Of a stretch of 64,000 bases of DNA, positions 16,487 to 24,065 are shown one piece after another (within the stretch, counting starts at the first letter, position 1; each line of letters opens with the position of its first letter). A model generated the notes under the pieces. That model was not told the origin of the DNA. It was given only the letters and a program-made list of their open reading frames with translations, and searched no databases. Both the position numbers and the translations under genes were made by a program. This DNA comes from Nocardia ninae NBRC 108245 (GTDB lineage Bacteria > Actinomycetota > Actinomycetes > Mycobacteriales > Mycobacteriaceae): assembly GCF_007990755.1 (NCBI RefSeq), contig NZ_BJXA01000043.1:1-64000 (forward strand), in the 5' to 3' direction.

Positions 16487-17128
16487 TCATAAAGACGTAC
16501 GAGCACGCCGCCCGCCGCTCTCTGGTGCCGTGGGCGGGGTGCCGGGTCTGCCGAGCAGTGGAATCGGGCGACGCAGATCTATCATGTGTGCCGCGACGAG
16601 AATGCGTTCACGTTCGAGGATTTGGCCGACCTGCTTCACGCCCACCGAAACCGTAGCGGTGCACTCGCCTTGGCCCAATGCGACGAGCGCGCCGCTGCGC
16701 ACCGTGGCAGTCAGTGGTTGCAGCAGCAGCGTAATGGCAACCTCGAGCACGATTTCCGCGATCGGGACCGCGTCGACGATGATTTCGAGGCGCGGCTGGT
16801 AGCCGTGAGTGATCTCGTGTGTGACGAGCTCGACCTGCTCGATTCCGTGCGGGTCGGTGCGGATCGCCGCCTCACGCAGGCGGTTGTATCGAGCCCATCC
16901 GGCGAGCGCGACATCACCGAGGTCGACGTCGAGCAGCCCGGCGATCGCCGCAGCAATCTCCTCCAGCACGTTCGCGCGCAGCTGCTCGGTCACGACTGCC
17001 ACACCGTGCAACGCGTGGGCGCCGACTCCTCTCTCGCGCAGTACTTGGACCAGCTCACCCACCCCGACCGAACGCGCGGCGCCCTGGAACAACACCACCC
17101 GCGCCGAGATCGAATCCGGATACGTCAT
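16487..17128 (-). CDS. Conserved-looking hypothetical protein, coupled to exported partner
   Basis: 213 aa, no family confidently recognised. Largely alpha/beta and soluble, with one moderately hydrophobic stretch (AEIVLEVAITLLLQPLTATV). An N-terminal half (LVQVLRERGVGAHALHGVAVVTEQLRANVLEEIAAAIAGLLDVDLGDVALAGW) looks like a compact helical domain. Its ATG overlaps the stop of the upstream gene (ATGA, 17125-17128), so the two are translated together. The partner is an envelope protein, suggesting a role at the inner face of the membrane. Confidence 0.6.
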   Translation of the reverse strand: MTYPDSISARVVLFQGAARSVGVGELVQVLRERGVGAHALHGVAVVTEQLRANVLEEIAAAIAGLLDVDLGDVALAGWARYNRLREAAIRTDPHGIEQVELVTHEITHGYQPRLEIIVDAVPIAEIVLEVAITLLLQPLTATVRSGALVALGQGECTATVSVGVKQVGQILERERILVAAHMIDLRRPIPLLGRPGTPPTAPESGGRRARTSL

Positions 17129-17985
17129 GCGGGAAACTCCTTGATACTCAGCCGCGGTGCACCGACCGTGATCCGGACACTGACCTCCGGAACTCGGGTG
17201 ATCACATGTATGCGGGTCGACGGGGCCGGATCCGCGACGACGTGGACGCGGACCCGCTGTGGAGGCGGGTCACGGTCCGGGGCCGGATCGGCAGGATGGA
17301 CGAGCCTGCGCTTACCGGCAACGACGGCCACACCGGCAGCGGCCAGAAGTCCGATGGCAACGAGTCCGATACCGGCGCCGCCCAGCTCGGACTCGTCCCC
17401 TGCGGTTTGCGCGCTCGGGGTCTGCGTTTCCGTCACCGTCGTCTCCACGTCATCGATCGCCGGCGCGGAGATCTTGGGCCTTGTTGTCGTGGTGATAGGG
17501 CTGGTTGTGGTGGTGACGACCTTCGCCGGCACCACCGTGACTACAACCGTGGCTTTGGTCGAGGGCGTGACCTCGGTTGCGCGGCACGACGAAACCGATA
17601 TCGAATGCCTGCCGAGTTCGGCTTGGGCGGGCACGACGAGAGTGGCCTCGAAGGAACCCTCCGCGCTGGTGTCCACCCGCATCGACTCCGACCAGTCCGG
17701 CGTGATGGACACCGGCGAGCACCAGCGTTTGCCCCGGACCACGATCCGGCTGCCGCGTTCGGCGGTGCCCGGTGCGGTGAGCTCGGCCGGTGGCACTGGG
17801 GTAAAGGTGCCGAACGTTGACGGCGTTCCCGAACCGGGTTGCGCCCTCACCAAGGCTGCGGGCACCACGCCGAGTATCCCCACCACCACCACGAGCATCG
17901 CTCCGAGCAGCCGACGCACCGTGCCCGGCCTGCCCCGAACACCGGGAACGTTCCCGAGACGAGAGGTGGTGGGCGGCATGGCCAT
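17125..17985 (-). CDS. Exported membrane-anchored protein with Thr-rich stalk
   Basis: 286 aa. A signal peptide or first helix (LLGAMLVVVVGILGVVPAALV) is followed by an external Ig-like beta domain (about residues 70-150: GSRIVVRGKRWCSPVSITPDW ... GRHSISVSSC, two Cys that may pair). A Thr/Pro-rich stalk (VTTTTSPITTTTRPK) leads to one membrane helix (GIGLVAIGLLAAAGVAVVAG) and a basic cytosolic tail. The topology is that of a surface adhesin or receptor anchored by one helix. GGAGATGGCC precedes the ATG. It is coupled to the soluble gene downstream. No catalytic motif. Confidence 0.65.
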   Translation of the reverse strand: MAMPPTTSRLGNVPGVRGRPGTVRRLLGAMLVVVVGILGVVPAALVRAQPGSGTPSTFGTFTPVPPAELTAPGTAERGSRIVVRGKRWCSPVSITPDWSESMRVDTSAEGSFEATLVVPAQAELGRHSISVSSCRATEVTPSTKATVVVTVVPAKVVTTTTSPITTTTRPKISAPAIDDVETTVTETQTPSAQTAGDESELGGAGIGLVAIGLLAAAGVAVVAGKRRLVHPADPAPDRDPPPQRVRVHVVADPAPSTRIHVITRVPEVSVRITVGAPRLSIKEFPA

Positions 17986-18342
17986 CTCCTTGAACGAATC
18001 CGGGAGAAATCCCCCGGTAGCTATAAGTCTTCGCTGTGACGACCACGTGCACGCGAGTAGTGCGGTACCTCATTGACCAACTCCGCGGGTCCCGGTACTG
18101 GATACCGACCTGTCCGGCTTCGCCCTGAGTGGCTCCGAGGAAGAGTGTGGCTGTCGTGCCACAGAATTCGGCTTCCGCAGCGTCGAACGCGAGCGGCGGC
18201 ACCGCAGCGACTCAGCACTGCGTCGACATCGCCTCCGACAGCACCGAAGTACGTACCTGATCAGTTTCGCCGCAGGTCCTCGCTGTGTCTGTCCGGCGAA
18301 CACCCGACACAGACTCTGTATCGACCCCGGTCAGCAGGTGGA
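17986..18342. other. Gene-free stretch
   Basis: About 360 bp between two minus-strand genes. No supported coding frame. It should contain the promoter of the exported-protein pair at its left end and the terminator of the PucR-type gene at its right end; I see no clear hairpin. Confidence 0.4.
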
Positions 18343-19485
18343 TCAGCGCGAGGGTGGTCCCTCGGAGGATCGCGGTTGTAGCAAGTCCGCAGCCGTGAGC
18401 GCGGCTTGCAGAATGCGGGTGTGCGCGGGTTCGGTCAGGTCGAGACCGGTGAGCACGGCGATGCGGTGCAGGCGGTATTCGACGGTATTGCGGTGGACGA
18501 ACAACTCGAGGGCGGTCTGGCGACGGTTGTAACCGGTGCGGACGAACGCGCGCAGAGTGTCCATCAGATGCGGGTGCTGCACGAGCGGCTCGAGCTTGGC
18601 GGCCAGACGCTCGAGTCCGGCGCCGGGGCGGGCGAGCTGGTATTCGACCAGGACGTCATCGAACCAGTACAAGCCTTCTCGGCGGCCGAGTCTGGTGAGC
18701 AGTGCCATGACCTCGCGTGCCTCGGCGGCCGCGGCGGGCAGCTCGGCGGTGGCCGCGGTGGCGGCGGCAGCGAGCACGGTGGTCGACAGCGCCTGCCGCA
18801 GGTGGGTGATCAACGCACCGATGTCAACGCGGGCGGGCAGCAGTGCCAAGCCCTCGGTGTGGTCGGTCAGCACGTGGGTTCCGGCGAAGGCGTCCAACGC
18901 CGATTGCACCAGCCGATCCGGCCGCCGCGTCGCGAGGTGGAAGACCAGGACGCTGTGGCGTGCGGCCACCTCGATCTGCGCGGCTTGGGCAATCACCTGG
19001 TGGGGGCGTCCGTGCAGCAGCGCCGCCAGTAGTTCGTTGCGGAGCCGATGGTCTTGGCTACGTAGATCCTCTTGGACCTGTACGTGTGCCAGGACGACCC
19101 CGGGCATCGCGATCGCCAGGCCGTCGAGCAGAAAGGTGCCCGCGGCGGGTAGCTCGTCGGGGCCGGACAGCTCAGTGATGGTCTGCCACCACACTTTGGC
19201 GCCCAGCAGGTAGGCCGCCAAAGCCGCTTCCAGGGGGACATGGTCGAGGGCACGGCGCCCGGACAGCTCCACCAGCCGCGTCAGCTCGTCGGCGTGCATA
19301 GTGTCCTTGTCGCGCAGCAGCCTCAGCAAAACGCCCAAGGCCGCTGTCACCGATTCGGTGACCGGACCCGCGAGCGTCTCGGCGGGCAGGTCGCGGTAAA
19401 AAGGCACTTCGACCGCGCACCGGCTGACTACCTTGCGGGCCATTTCCGGGAGTCTGGGCGCCAATCGGTCATACAGCTCCGCCAT
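18343..19485 (-). CDS. PucR/CdaR-type transcriptional regulator
   Basis: 380 aa. The C-terminal PucR helix-turn-helix is diagnostic: LMDTLRAFVRTGYNRRQTALELFVHRNTVEYRLHRIAVLTGLDL at about residues 310-355. The central part resembles the GGDEF-like sensory domain of the family, and the N-terminal ~150 residues are all-helical (RsbRD-like). Such regulators usually activate neighbouring catabolic genes. It is divergent from a secreted alpha/beta hydrolase 120 bp away, the most likely target. The start is ATG 19485. Ligand unknown. Confidence 0.88.
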   Translation of the reverse strand: MAELYDRLAPRLPEMARKVVSRCAVEVPFYRDLPAETLAGPVTESVTAALGVLLRLLRDKDTMHADELTRLVELSGRRALDHVPLEAALAAYLLGAKVWWQTITELSGPDELPAAGTFLLDGLAIAMPGVVLAHVQVQEDLRSQDHRLRNELLAALLHGRPHQVIAQAAQIEVAARHSVLVFHLATRRPDRLVQSALDAFAGTHVLTDHTEGLALLPARVDIGALITHLRQALSTTVLAAAATAATAELPAAAAEAREVMALLTRLGRREGLYWFDDVLVEYQLARPGAGLERLAAKLEPLVQHPHLMDTLRAFVRTGYNRRQTALELFVHRNTVEYRLHRIAVLTGLDLTEPAHTRILQAALTAADLLQPRSSEGPPSR

Positions 19486-19605
19486 CGGCAGATCGTCACA
19501 TCACCCAAACGAGACGGTCAATATCTGAGCCGCCGGCCACTGCCGCGCCGGGCCTGGCCGGGTTCACACTTTGCGGAAGCCACTTCAGCTCAGAAGGAAG
19601 CGTTC

Positions 19606-20517
19606 ATGTCTAAGCCATCACGCAGCGCCCGGCCCGGTCCCCGTCGCAGTTCCCCCGCCCGCCAGCCACTGCTGAGTTTTGTGCTGGCCCTGGTGTTGTC
19701 GGCTGCGGCGATGCTGTCTAGCGCGGCACCCACCGCGGCCCAGCCCGCCACCTCACCGCAGCCTTCGGCCCCAATACCCTCGGCGAGCGGCGATTTCGGC
19801 TCCGAGGGACCGTACGCCACCACGGTCCGGGTCGGGGCCTTCCATACCCTGTACTACCCGCGCGACATCGGCGCCGGCTCCCGGCGTCACCCCGTGATCA
19901 TCTGGGGCAACGGAACTTTCGCAGCTCCGCTGCACTACCGCACTCTGCTGCTGCACTGGGCCAGCCACGGCTTCATAGTCTCGGCCGCCAACACTGGTCA
20001 ATCCGGCTCCGCCCACGCCATGCTGGCGGGCATCGACGCCCTCGCTCGCGCCGACGCGGACTCCGGCAGCGAGTTCTACCAGCACGTGGACCTCACGCAC
20101 ATCGCAGCCGCCGGGCACTCCCAGGGCGGTGCGGGCGCCATCGTGTCAGGAGCCGATGAACGCATCGACACCGTGCTGTCGATCGCACCCGGCCCGCTGG
20201 CCGACATCCGCGACGTCCACGGTCCGGCGTTCCTGATGGCCGGCCAGACCGACCTCATCGTCCGGCCGTGGCTGGTCCAGTCCTTCTACAACGCCGCCAC
20301 CCGGATACCGGCGATCTACGGCGAGCTGCGCGGGGTCGGACATTTCACCATCGGCCTCGACCCGTCGGTGTATTTCGCGTCCACAACCGCCTGGTTGCGG
20401 TTCCAGTTGACGGGCGAGCCCGCGGCCCGAGCGATGTTCTACGGCCCTTCCTGCGGTATCTGCACCGATACCGACACCTGGTCGGAGGTGCGCCGCAACG
20501 CGCTGGTGCCCCAGTAG
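19606..20517 (+). CDS. Secreted alpha/beta hydrolase (esterase/cutinase-like)
   Basis: 303 aa from ATG 19606, chosen because AGAAGGAAG lies about 6 nt upstream and a signal peptide follows at once (LLSFVLALVLSAAAMLSSAAPTAA, cut near TAAQP). The nucleophile elbow is AAGHSQGGAGAI, with the acid in AGQTDLIVRP and the His in GVGHFTIGL. The order and spacing match the chlorophyllase/PET-hydrolase-like branch of secreted actinobacterial esterases. Two Cys near the end (GPSCGICTD) may form a disulfide. Likely extracellular hydrolysis of esters. The divergent PucR-type gene suggests regulated expression. Substrate not predictable. Confidence 0.85.
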   Translation: MSKPSRSARPGPRRSSPARQPLLSFVLALVLSAAAMLSSAAPTAAQPATSPQPSAPIPSASGDFGSEGPYATTVRVGAFHTLYYPRDIGAGSRRHPVIIWGNGTFAAPLHYRTLLLHWASHGFIVSAANTGQSGSAHAMLAGIDALARADADSGSEFYQHVDLTHIAAAGHSQGGAGAIVSGADERIDTVLSIAPGPLADIRDVHGPAFLMAGQTDLIVRPWLVQSFYNAATRIPAIYGELRGVGHFTIGLDPSVYFASTTAWLRFQLTGEPAARAMFYGPSCGICTDTDTWSEVRRNALVPQ

Positions 20518-21234
20518 AACCCACCGACCGCTCCAGCCCGGTGCGTCGGCACACCATCCGACCAACCGGGCCGAGTGACATCGCGGCGACCGGATTTCTC
20601 AGTACGGGAGACCGGAACACTCAGTGACTTCGCCCCCCGGACGGCGCGGCGTTCGGGGGTCCTCCGCTGCGCCGGACCGGCCGCCGTACCGAATCGGGCG
20701 CGCACCATCTGCTCGGCCGTTGCCCAGCCGTTGCTTAGCCGTTGCCCAGCCGACGGTCGACGCACCGTGGCCCCGCAGCTGCTCCGGCTCGGCGGACTCG
20801 ACCGTGCGCCCGCCGCCATCAGCGCCCGATCGTTGCCGCGCCGTGCGGCAGACGGTCTCGAGCATGCAGGCACAGGCGTCCGATGACACCGGCTGCGATG
20901 AACTACAGTGACCGACGATTCGGGCTGCGGACGCTGCTCGAGATTAGTATGCTCGGACGCGCTCCATCGAAACATGCTGTAGTCGAACATATTTGGATGT
21001 ACCGGTCGGTTTGCTTTGAGCGCCGGGCGGCCATGGGCGAACGAGCAGGGAGGCGCAACGTGTCACGGTCACGCCGAACAGATCGATCCCTGAACTCCCT
21101 GCGGTTTCGCCTGCTATCTGTGCGCTGACCCTGCCTCTGCTGCCATGCCGGCCCAGCGTCGGGCAGCCGAGGCGTGAACAACCTTGCTGCTGTGCAGATC
21201 TACGTCAGCCGATATTTTCCGAGGAGTAACTGTC
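20518..21234. other. 717-bp gene-free stretch
   Basis: No convincing gene. The frames on both strands are Arg/Pro/Ser-rich. It contains a short 11-bp tandem repeat at 20716-20748 and, near 20920-21010, an AT-richer patch that could carry a promoter for the P450-like gene. Confidence 0.45.
20716..20748. repeat. 11-bp tandem repeat, three copies
   Basis: Three head-to-tail units GCCGTTGCCCA, GCCGTTGCTTA, GCCGTTGCCCA, with a partial fourth start GCCGACGG. In non-coding DNA; a likely site of length variation. Confidence 0.8.
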
Positions 21235-21333
21235 ATGGCCATGTCGTCTGCTCCGGCACGATCGACGACCGAGCACGCTTGCCCGCTAGGTGATCCGCCG
21301 GCGGTGCCTCGCTCCGACGAGTCTCGCAAGTGA
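21235..21333 (+). CDS. Split N-terminus or leader peptide of the P450-like gene
   Basis: A 32-codon frame from ATG 21235 with a strong SD (GAGGAG, 8 nt spacing). It reads MAMSSAPARSTTEHACPLGD and ends in TGA at 21331-21333, overlapping the GTG of the P450 frame (GTGA). EHACPLGDPPAV looks like the normal N-terminus of this P450 type, so either one indel around 21300-21320 split the gene or the P450 is translated by stop-start coupling. Confidence 0.5.
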   Translation: MAMSSAPARSTTEHACPLGDPPAVPRSDESRK

Positions 21334-22514
21334 CGCTCCACACGCCGGAATTCGCGGCGGATCCGCACAGCGCCTACCAAGCCATGCGCGACCATCACGG
21401 CCCACTGGTTCCGTTGGAACTGGCGCCCGGGGTCCCCGCGACGTTGATTATCGGCTACCGGGAAGCGTTGCAAATTTTGAGCGACCCCCTGCATTTTCCG
21501 GCCGACCCGCGGGAAGCGCAGTCCGATCGCGCTGCGAGTTGTCCGGTGCTGCCCACCATGGGGTGGCGCCCCGGCGCGCCGCGGACCACCGATCCGGAGT
21601 ACGCGCGAAACCGCAGTGCCACCACGGATTGTCTGAACCAGGTCGATCTGTACGCGCTGCGCGCCACGGTCGAACGCATCGCGTCGAGGCGGATCGACAG
21701 CTTCTGCGAGGCCGGCTCGGCCGACCTGCTCAATCAGTACTCCATTCCGCTGACCGTCGAGGTGGTCCACGAGGTGCTGGGGTTCGGGCCGGAGAACGGC
21801 CGCAGGGCGTTCTCGGCGCTGATCTCGTTGCGCAACGCCGCCGACGCGGCGTCCGCGCAGCGGGGCGATGAGATGTTGACCGCGGCGATCGCGGAGACGG
21901 TGGCCGCGAAGCAGATCGAGCCGGGCACGGACGTCACCTCGTGGCTGCTCCAGCACGGCGCGGCTGCGAACGAGAAGGCGCTGATCGATCAGGTGGCCAC
22001 GCTGTATGTGACGGGCACCGAACCGACCTGGAATCTGATTGCGAACACGGTACTGCTGCTGGCAAGCGATGATCGGTTCGGCGGCGAACTCCTCGGTGGC
22101 GCCCTGTCCATCCGGGACGCCATCGATGAGATGCTCTTCACCGACCCGCCGGTAGCGAATTCGTGCTTCAGCTACCCGCGGCAACCGCAGATCATCGGGA
22201 ACACCTGGCTGCCGGTGGATCAACCGGTCCTCATCAGCCTGGCCGCCTGCAACGCCGATCCCGCCGCAGCGGACGGTGACCGCACGGGCAACCGCTCGCA
22301 TCTGTCCTGGGGCGCGGGCGCGCATTCGTGCCCGGCCCAGTCGGTCGCGATGGTCATCGCGCAGGAAGCGCTCGACCAGTTGCTCGATGCGTTGCCGGAG
22401 GTCCGGTTAGCCGTACCCGAAACCCAGTTGCAGTGGCGCACAGGCGGTTTCCACCGCGCGCTGGCTGCTCTGCCAGTGCGGTTTCCGCCGACCCCGCCGC
22501 TGAACCTCGGCTGA
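21330..22514 (+). CDS. Cytochrome P450-like protein lacking ExxR (CYP157-like)
   Basis: 394 aa from GTG 21330. The heme loop is present as LSWGAGAHSCPAQ, with the thiolate Cys and the His position, and the I-helix region as YVTGTEPTWNLIAN. The K-helix ExxR motif, nearly universal in P450s, is altered: DAIDEMLFTDPPVAN has Phe where Arg belongs. The same loss is known in Streptomyces CYP157 proteins, which sit in conservons with a sensor kinase, roadblock protein and small GTPase; none of those genes is seen here. Its only close partner is the convergent paralogue at 22622-23875. A monooxygenase role is uncertain. The N-terminus may be split (see 21235-21333). Confidence 0.8.
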   Translation: MTLHTPEFAADPHSAYQAMRDHHGPLVPLELAPGVPATLIIGYREALQILSDPLHFPADPREAQSDRAASCPVLPTMGWRPGAPRTTDPEYARNRSATTDCLNQVDLYALRATVERIASRRIDSFCEAGSADLLNQYSIPLTVEVVHEVLGFGPENGRRAFSALISLRNAADAASAQRGDEMLTAAIAETVAAKQIEPGTDVTSWLLQHGAAANEKALIDQVATLYVTGTEPTWNLIANTVLLLASDDRFGGELLGGALSIRDAIDEMLFTDPPVANSCFSYPRQPQIIGNTWLPVDQPVLISLAACNADPAAADGDRTGNRSHLSWGAGAHSCPAQSVAMVIAQEALDQLLDALPEVRLAVPETQLQWRTGGFHRALAALPVRFPPTPPLNLG

Positions 22515-22621
22515 GGCAGCAGAGGGAGGTTCGCTGAGCCGGGGCCGGGCGGCTCAGCGAGTCGGTCTACCGCGAAAGCCGTTTCTGTCCAACGGCTTTC
22601 AACTGCTCCGGGCAACCACCT

Positions 22622-23875
22622 TCACAGCGCCGGCAACGGCGCAGTAGGCGGAAACACCACCGGCAACGCTGTCAATGCTCGGTGGAAGGGGCCGGGGCGC
22701 CACACGAGCTCCTCTTTGGCAACCGCCAGCGCCAACTCCGGGAGTACGTCCAGCAGTTGATCGATGACCTCCTGGGCGAGCAGCAGTCCGTACGGCCGAG
22801 CGTGCGCGGGACAGGCGTGCGGGCCCGTGCTGAACGCCAGATTCCAGCCGTTGTCCAGAAATTCTCCGGTATTCATCTCCGGATCTGTGTTGCAGGCGGC
22901 CATGCTCACGATGACCGGCTGATTCGCGGGCAGCCACACGCCTTCGATGATGACCGGCTGGCGAGGGTAGGTGATGCAGTAGTTCGCCATCGGCGGGTCC
23001 GTGGCCAGCCGCTCGTCGAGCGCGGTCCTGGTCGAGAGCGGCTGACCGTTGTCGACGGTGGTGAACCGGGAGTCGGTCAGCATCAACAGCAGGGTATTGG
23101 CCACGAGGTTCAGTGGCGGTTCGACACCGGCCGCGAACAGCAGCACCAGCTGATGCACCATCTCCTCGTCGGACAATCCGGCGGAATGCTGGACCAGCCT
23201 CGTGGTGACGTCGTCCGCGGGTTGCGCGCGCTTCAACGCGGTGAGGTCGAGCAACGCGGAGCCCATGATCGCGTTCACCGTTTCGGTGTCCACACCGTCG
23301 AACATCGCCGCACTGGCCTTCGCGACTCGCTCGCCGATGTCCGGCGGGCAGCCGAGGACCTCACAGAAAACCGAAAAGATCAGCGGGAGTACGTACTGGC
23401 TCAATACGTCGGCGTTCCCGTCCCGGCAGAATGTGTTGATGATCGGGACAGCGGATCTCTCGACAATGGACCGCAGAAAGTTGAGGTCCATGCCGGCCAA
23501 GGCGTCGTTCAAAGCATGGCGGTAACGGGCGTGCTCCGCACCGCTGGTACGTATCGCGTTGGGCCGGTATTCGATCATCGGCATGATCGGGATATCGGTG
23601 GGCGCAGTCTTCTGCCAGATCCTCGGATCGGCGGGAAAATGCTCGGAGTCGTTGAGAATTCGGACGGCGGTGCGATATTTGATAACCAGGGTTGCGGGGA
23701 CCCCTGGCCACATCTCGACCGGGACCAAGGGTCCGTAGTCCTTACGCATCCGGCGGTAGAACCCGTGCGGATCGGCCGCGAATTCTTCGCTGCAAATCGA
23801 GATTCGGGGCCCCGCGAACTCGATCGACGGGGTCGAGGCGGGGGTGGAGCCATGAAGCGTGTGCTGCGGATGCAC
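22622..23875 (-). CDS. Second ExxR-deficient P450-like protein
   Basis: About 417 aa from GTG 23875, chosen for its excellent SD (AAGGAG, 6 nt spacing); an in-frame ATG at 23908 is possible. It is clearly paralogous to 21330-22514: shared EEFAADPH/PEFAADPH start, PGVPATLV/I, YPRQP block and C-terminal FHRALxALPV. The heme loop is FSTGPHACPAHA. The K-helix reads TALDERLATDPPMAN, so the ExxR arginine is Ala. The I-helix is LLFAAGVEPPLNLVAN, without the usual acid-Thr pair. The two genes are convergent with ~107 bp between stops. Redox activity is doubtful; a structural or sensory role is possible. Confidence 0.82.
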   Translation of the reverse strand: MHPQHTLHGSTPASTPSIEFAGPRISICSEEFAADPHGFYRRMRKDYGPLVPVEMWPGVPATLVIKYRTAVRILNDSEHFPADPRIWQKTAPTDIPIMPMIEYRPNAIRTSGAEHARYRHALNDALAGMDLNFLRSIVERSAVPIINTFCRDGNADVLSQYVLPLIFSVFCEVLGCPPDIGERVAKASAAMFDGVDTETVNAIMGSALLDLTALKRAQPADDVTTRLVQHSAGLSDEEMVHQLVLLFAAGVEPPLNLVANTLLLMLTDSRFTTVDNGQPLSTRTALDERLATDPPMANYCITYPRQPVIIEGVWLPANQPVIVSMAACNTDPEMNTGEFLDNGWNLAFSTGPHACPAHARPYGLLLAQEVIDQLLDVLPELALAVAKEELVWRPGPFHRALTALPVVFPPTAPLPAL

Positions 23876-24065
23876 TGCCGTCTCCTTGGTGTCGGTTTCG
23901 CCCAGCATCGTACCCGCGACGCGCGAGTAACATCACCGCTATCTTGTTACCTGTCAACGAGATCCGACACCGTACAGATTCGGACATACCTCGTCGGGTG
24001 GCTGCGGCTGCGGCGCCCGCACCGGGGCACCGCAGCCGCACCAAGCGTCCTGGTGGATGGCAGGA

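Noticed and set aside
16586-18076. 496-codon plus-strand frame across the envelope gene pair
   Set aside because: The opposite strand carries a signal peptide, membrane helix and coupled genes; this frame is its shadow.
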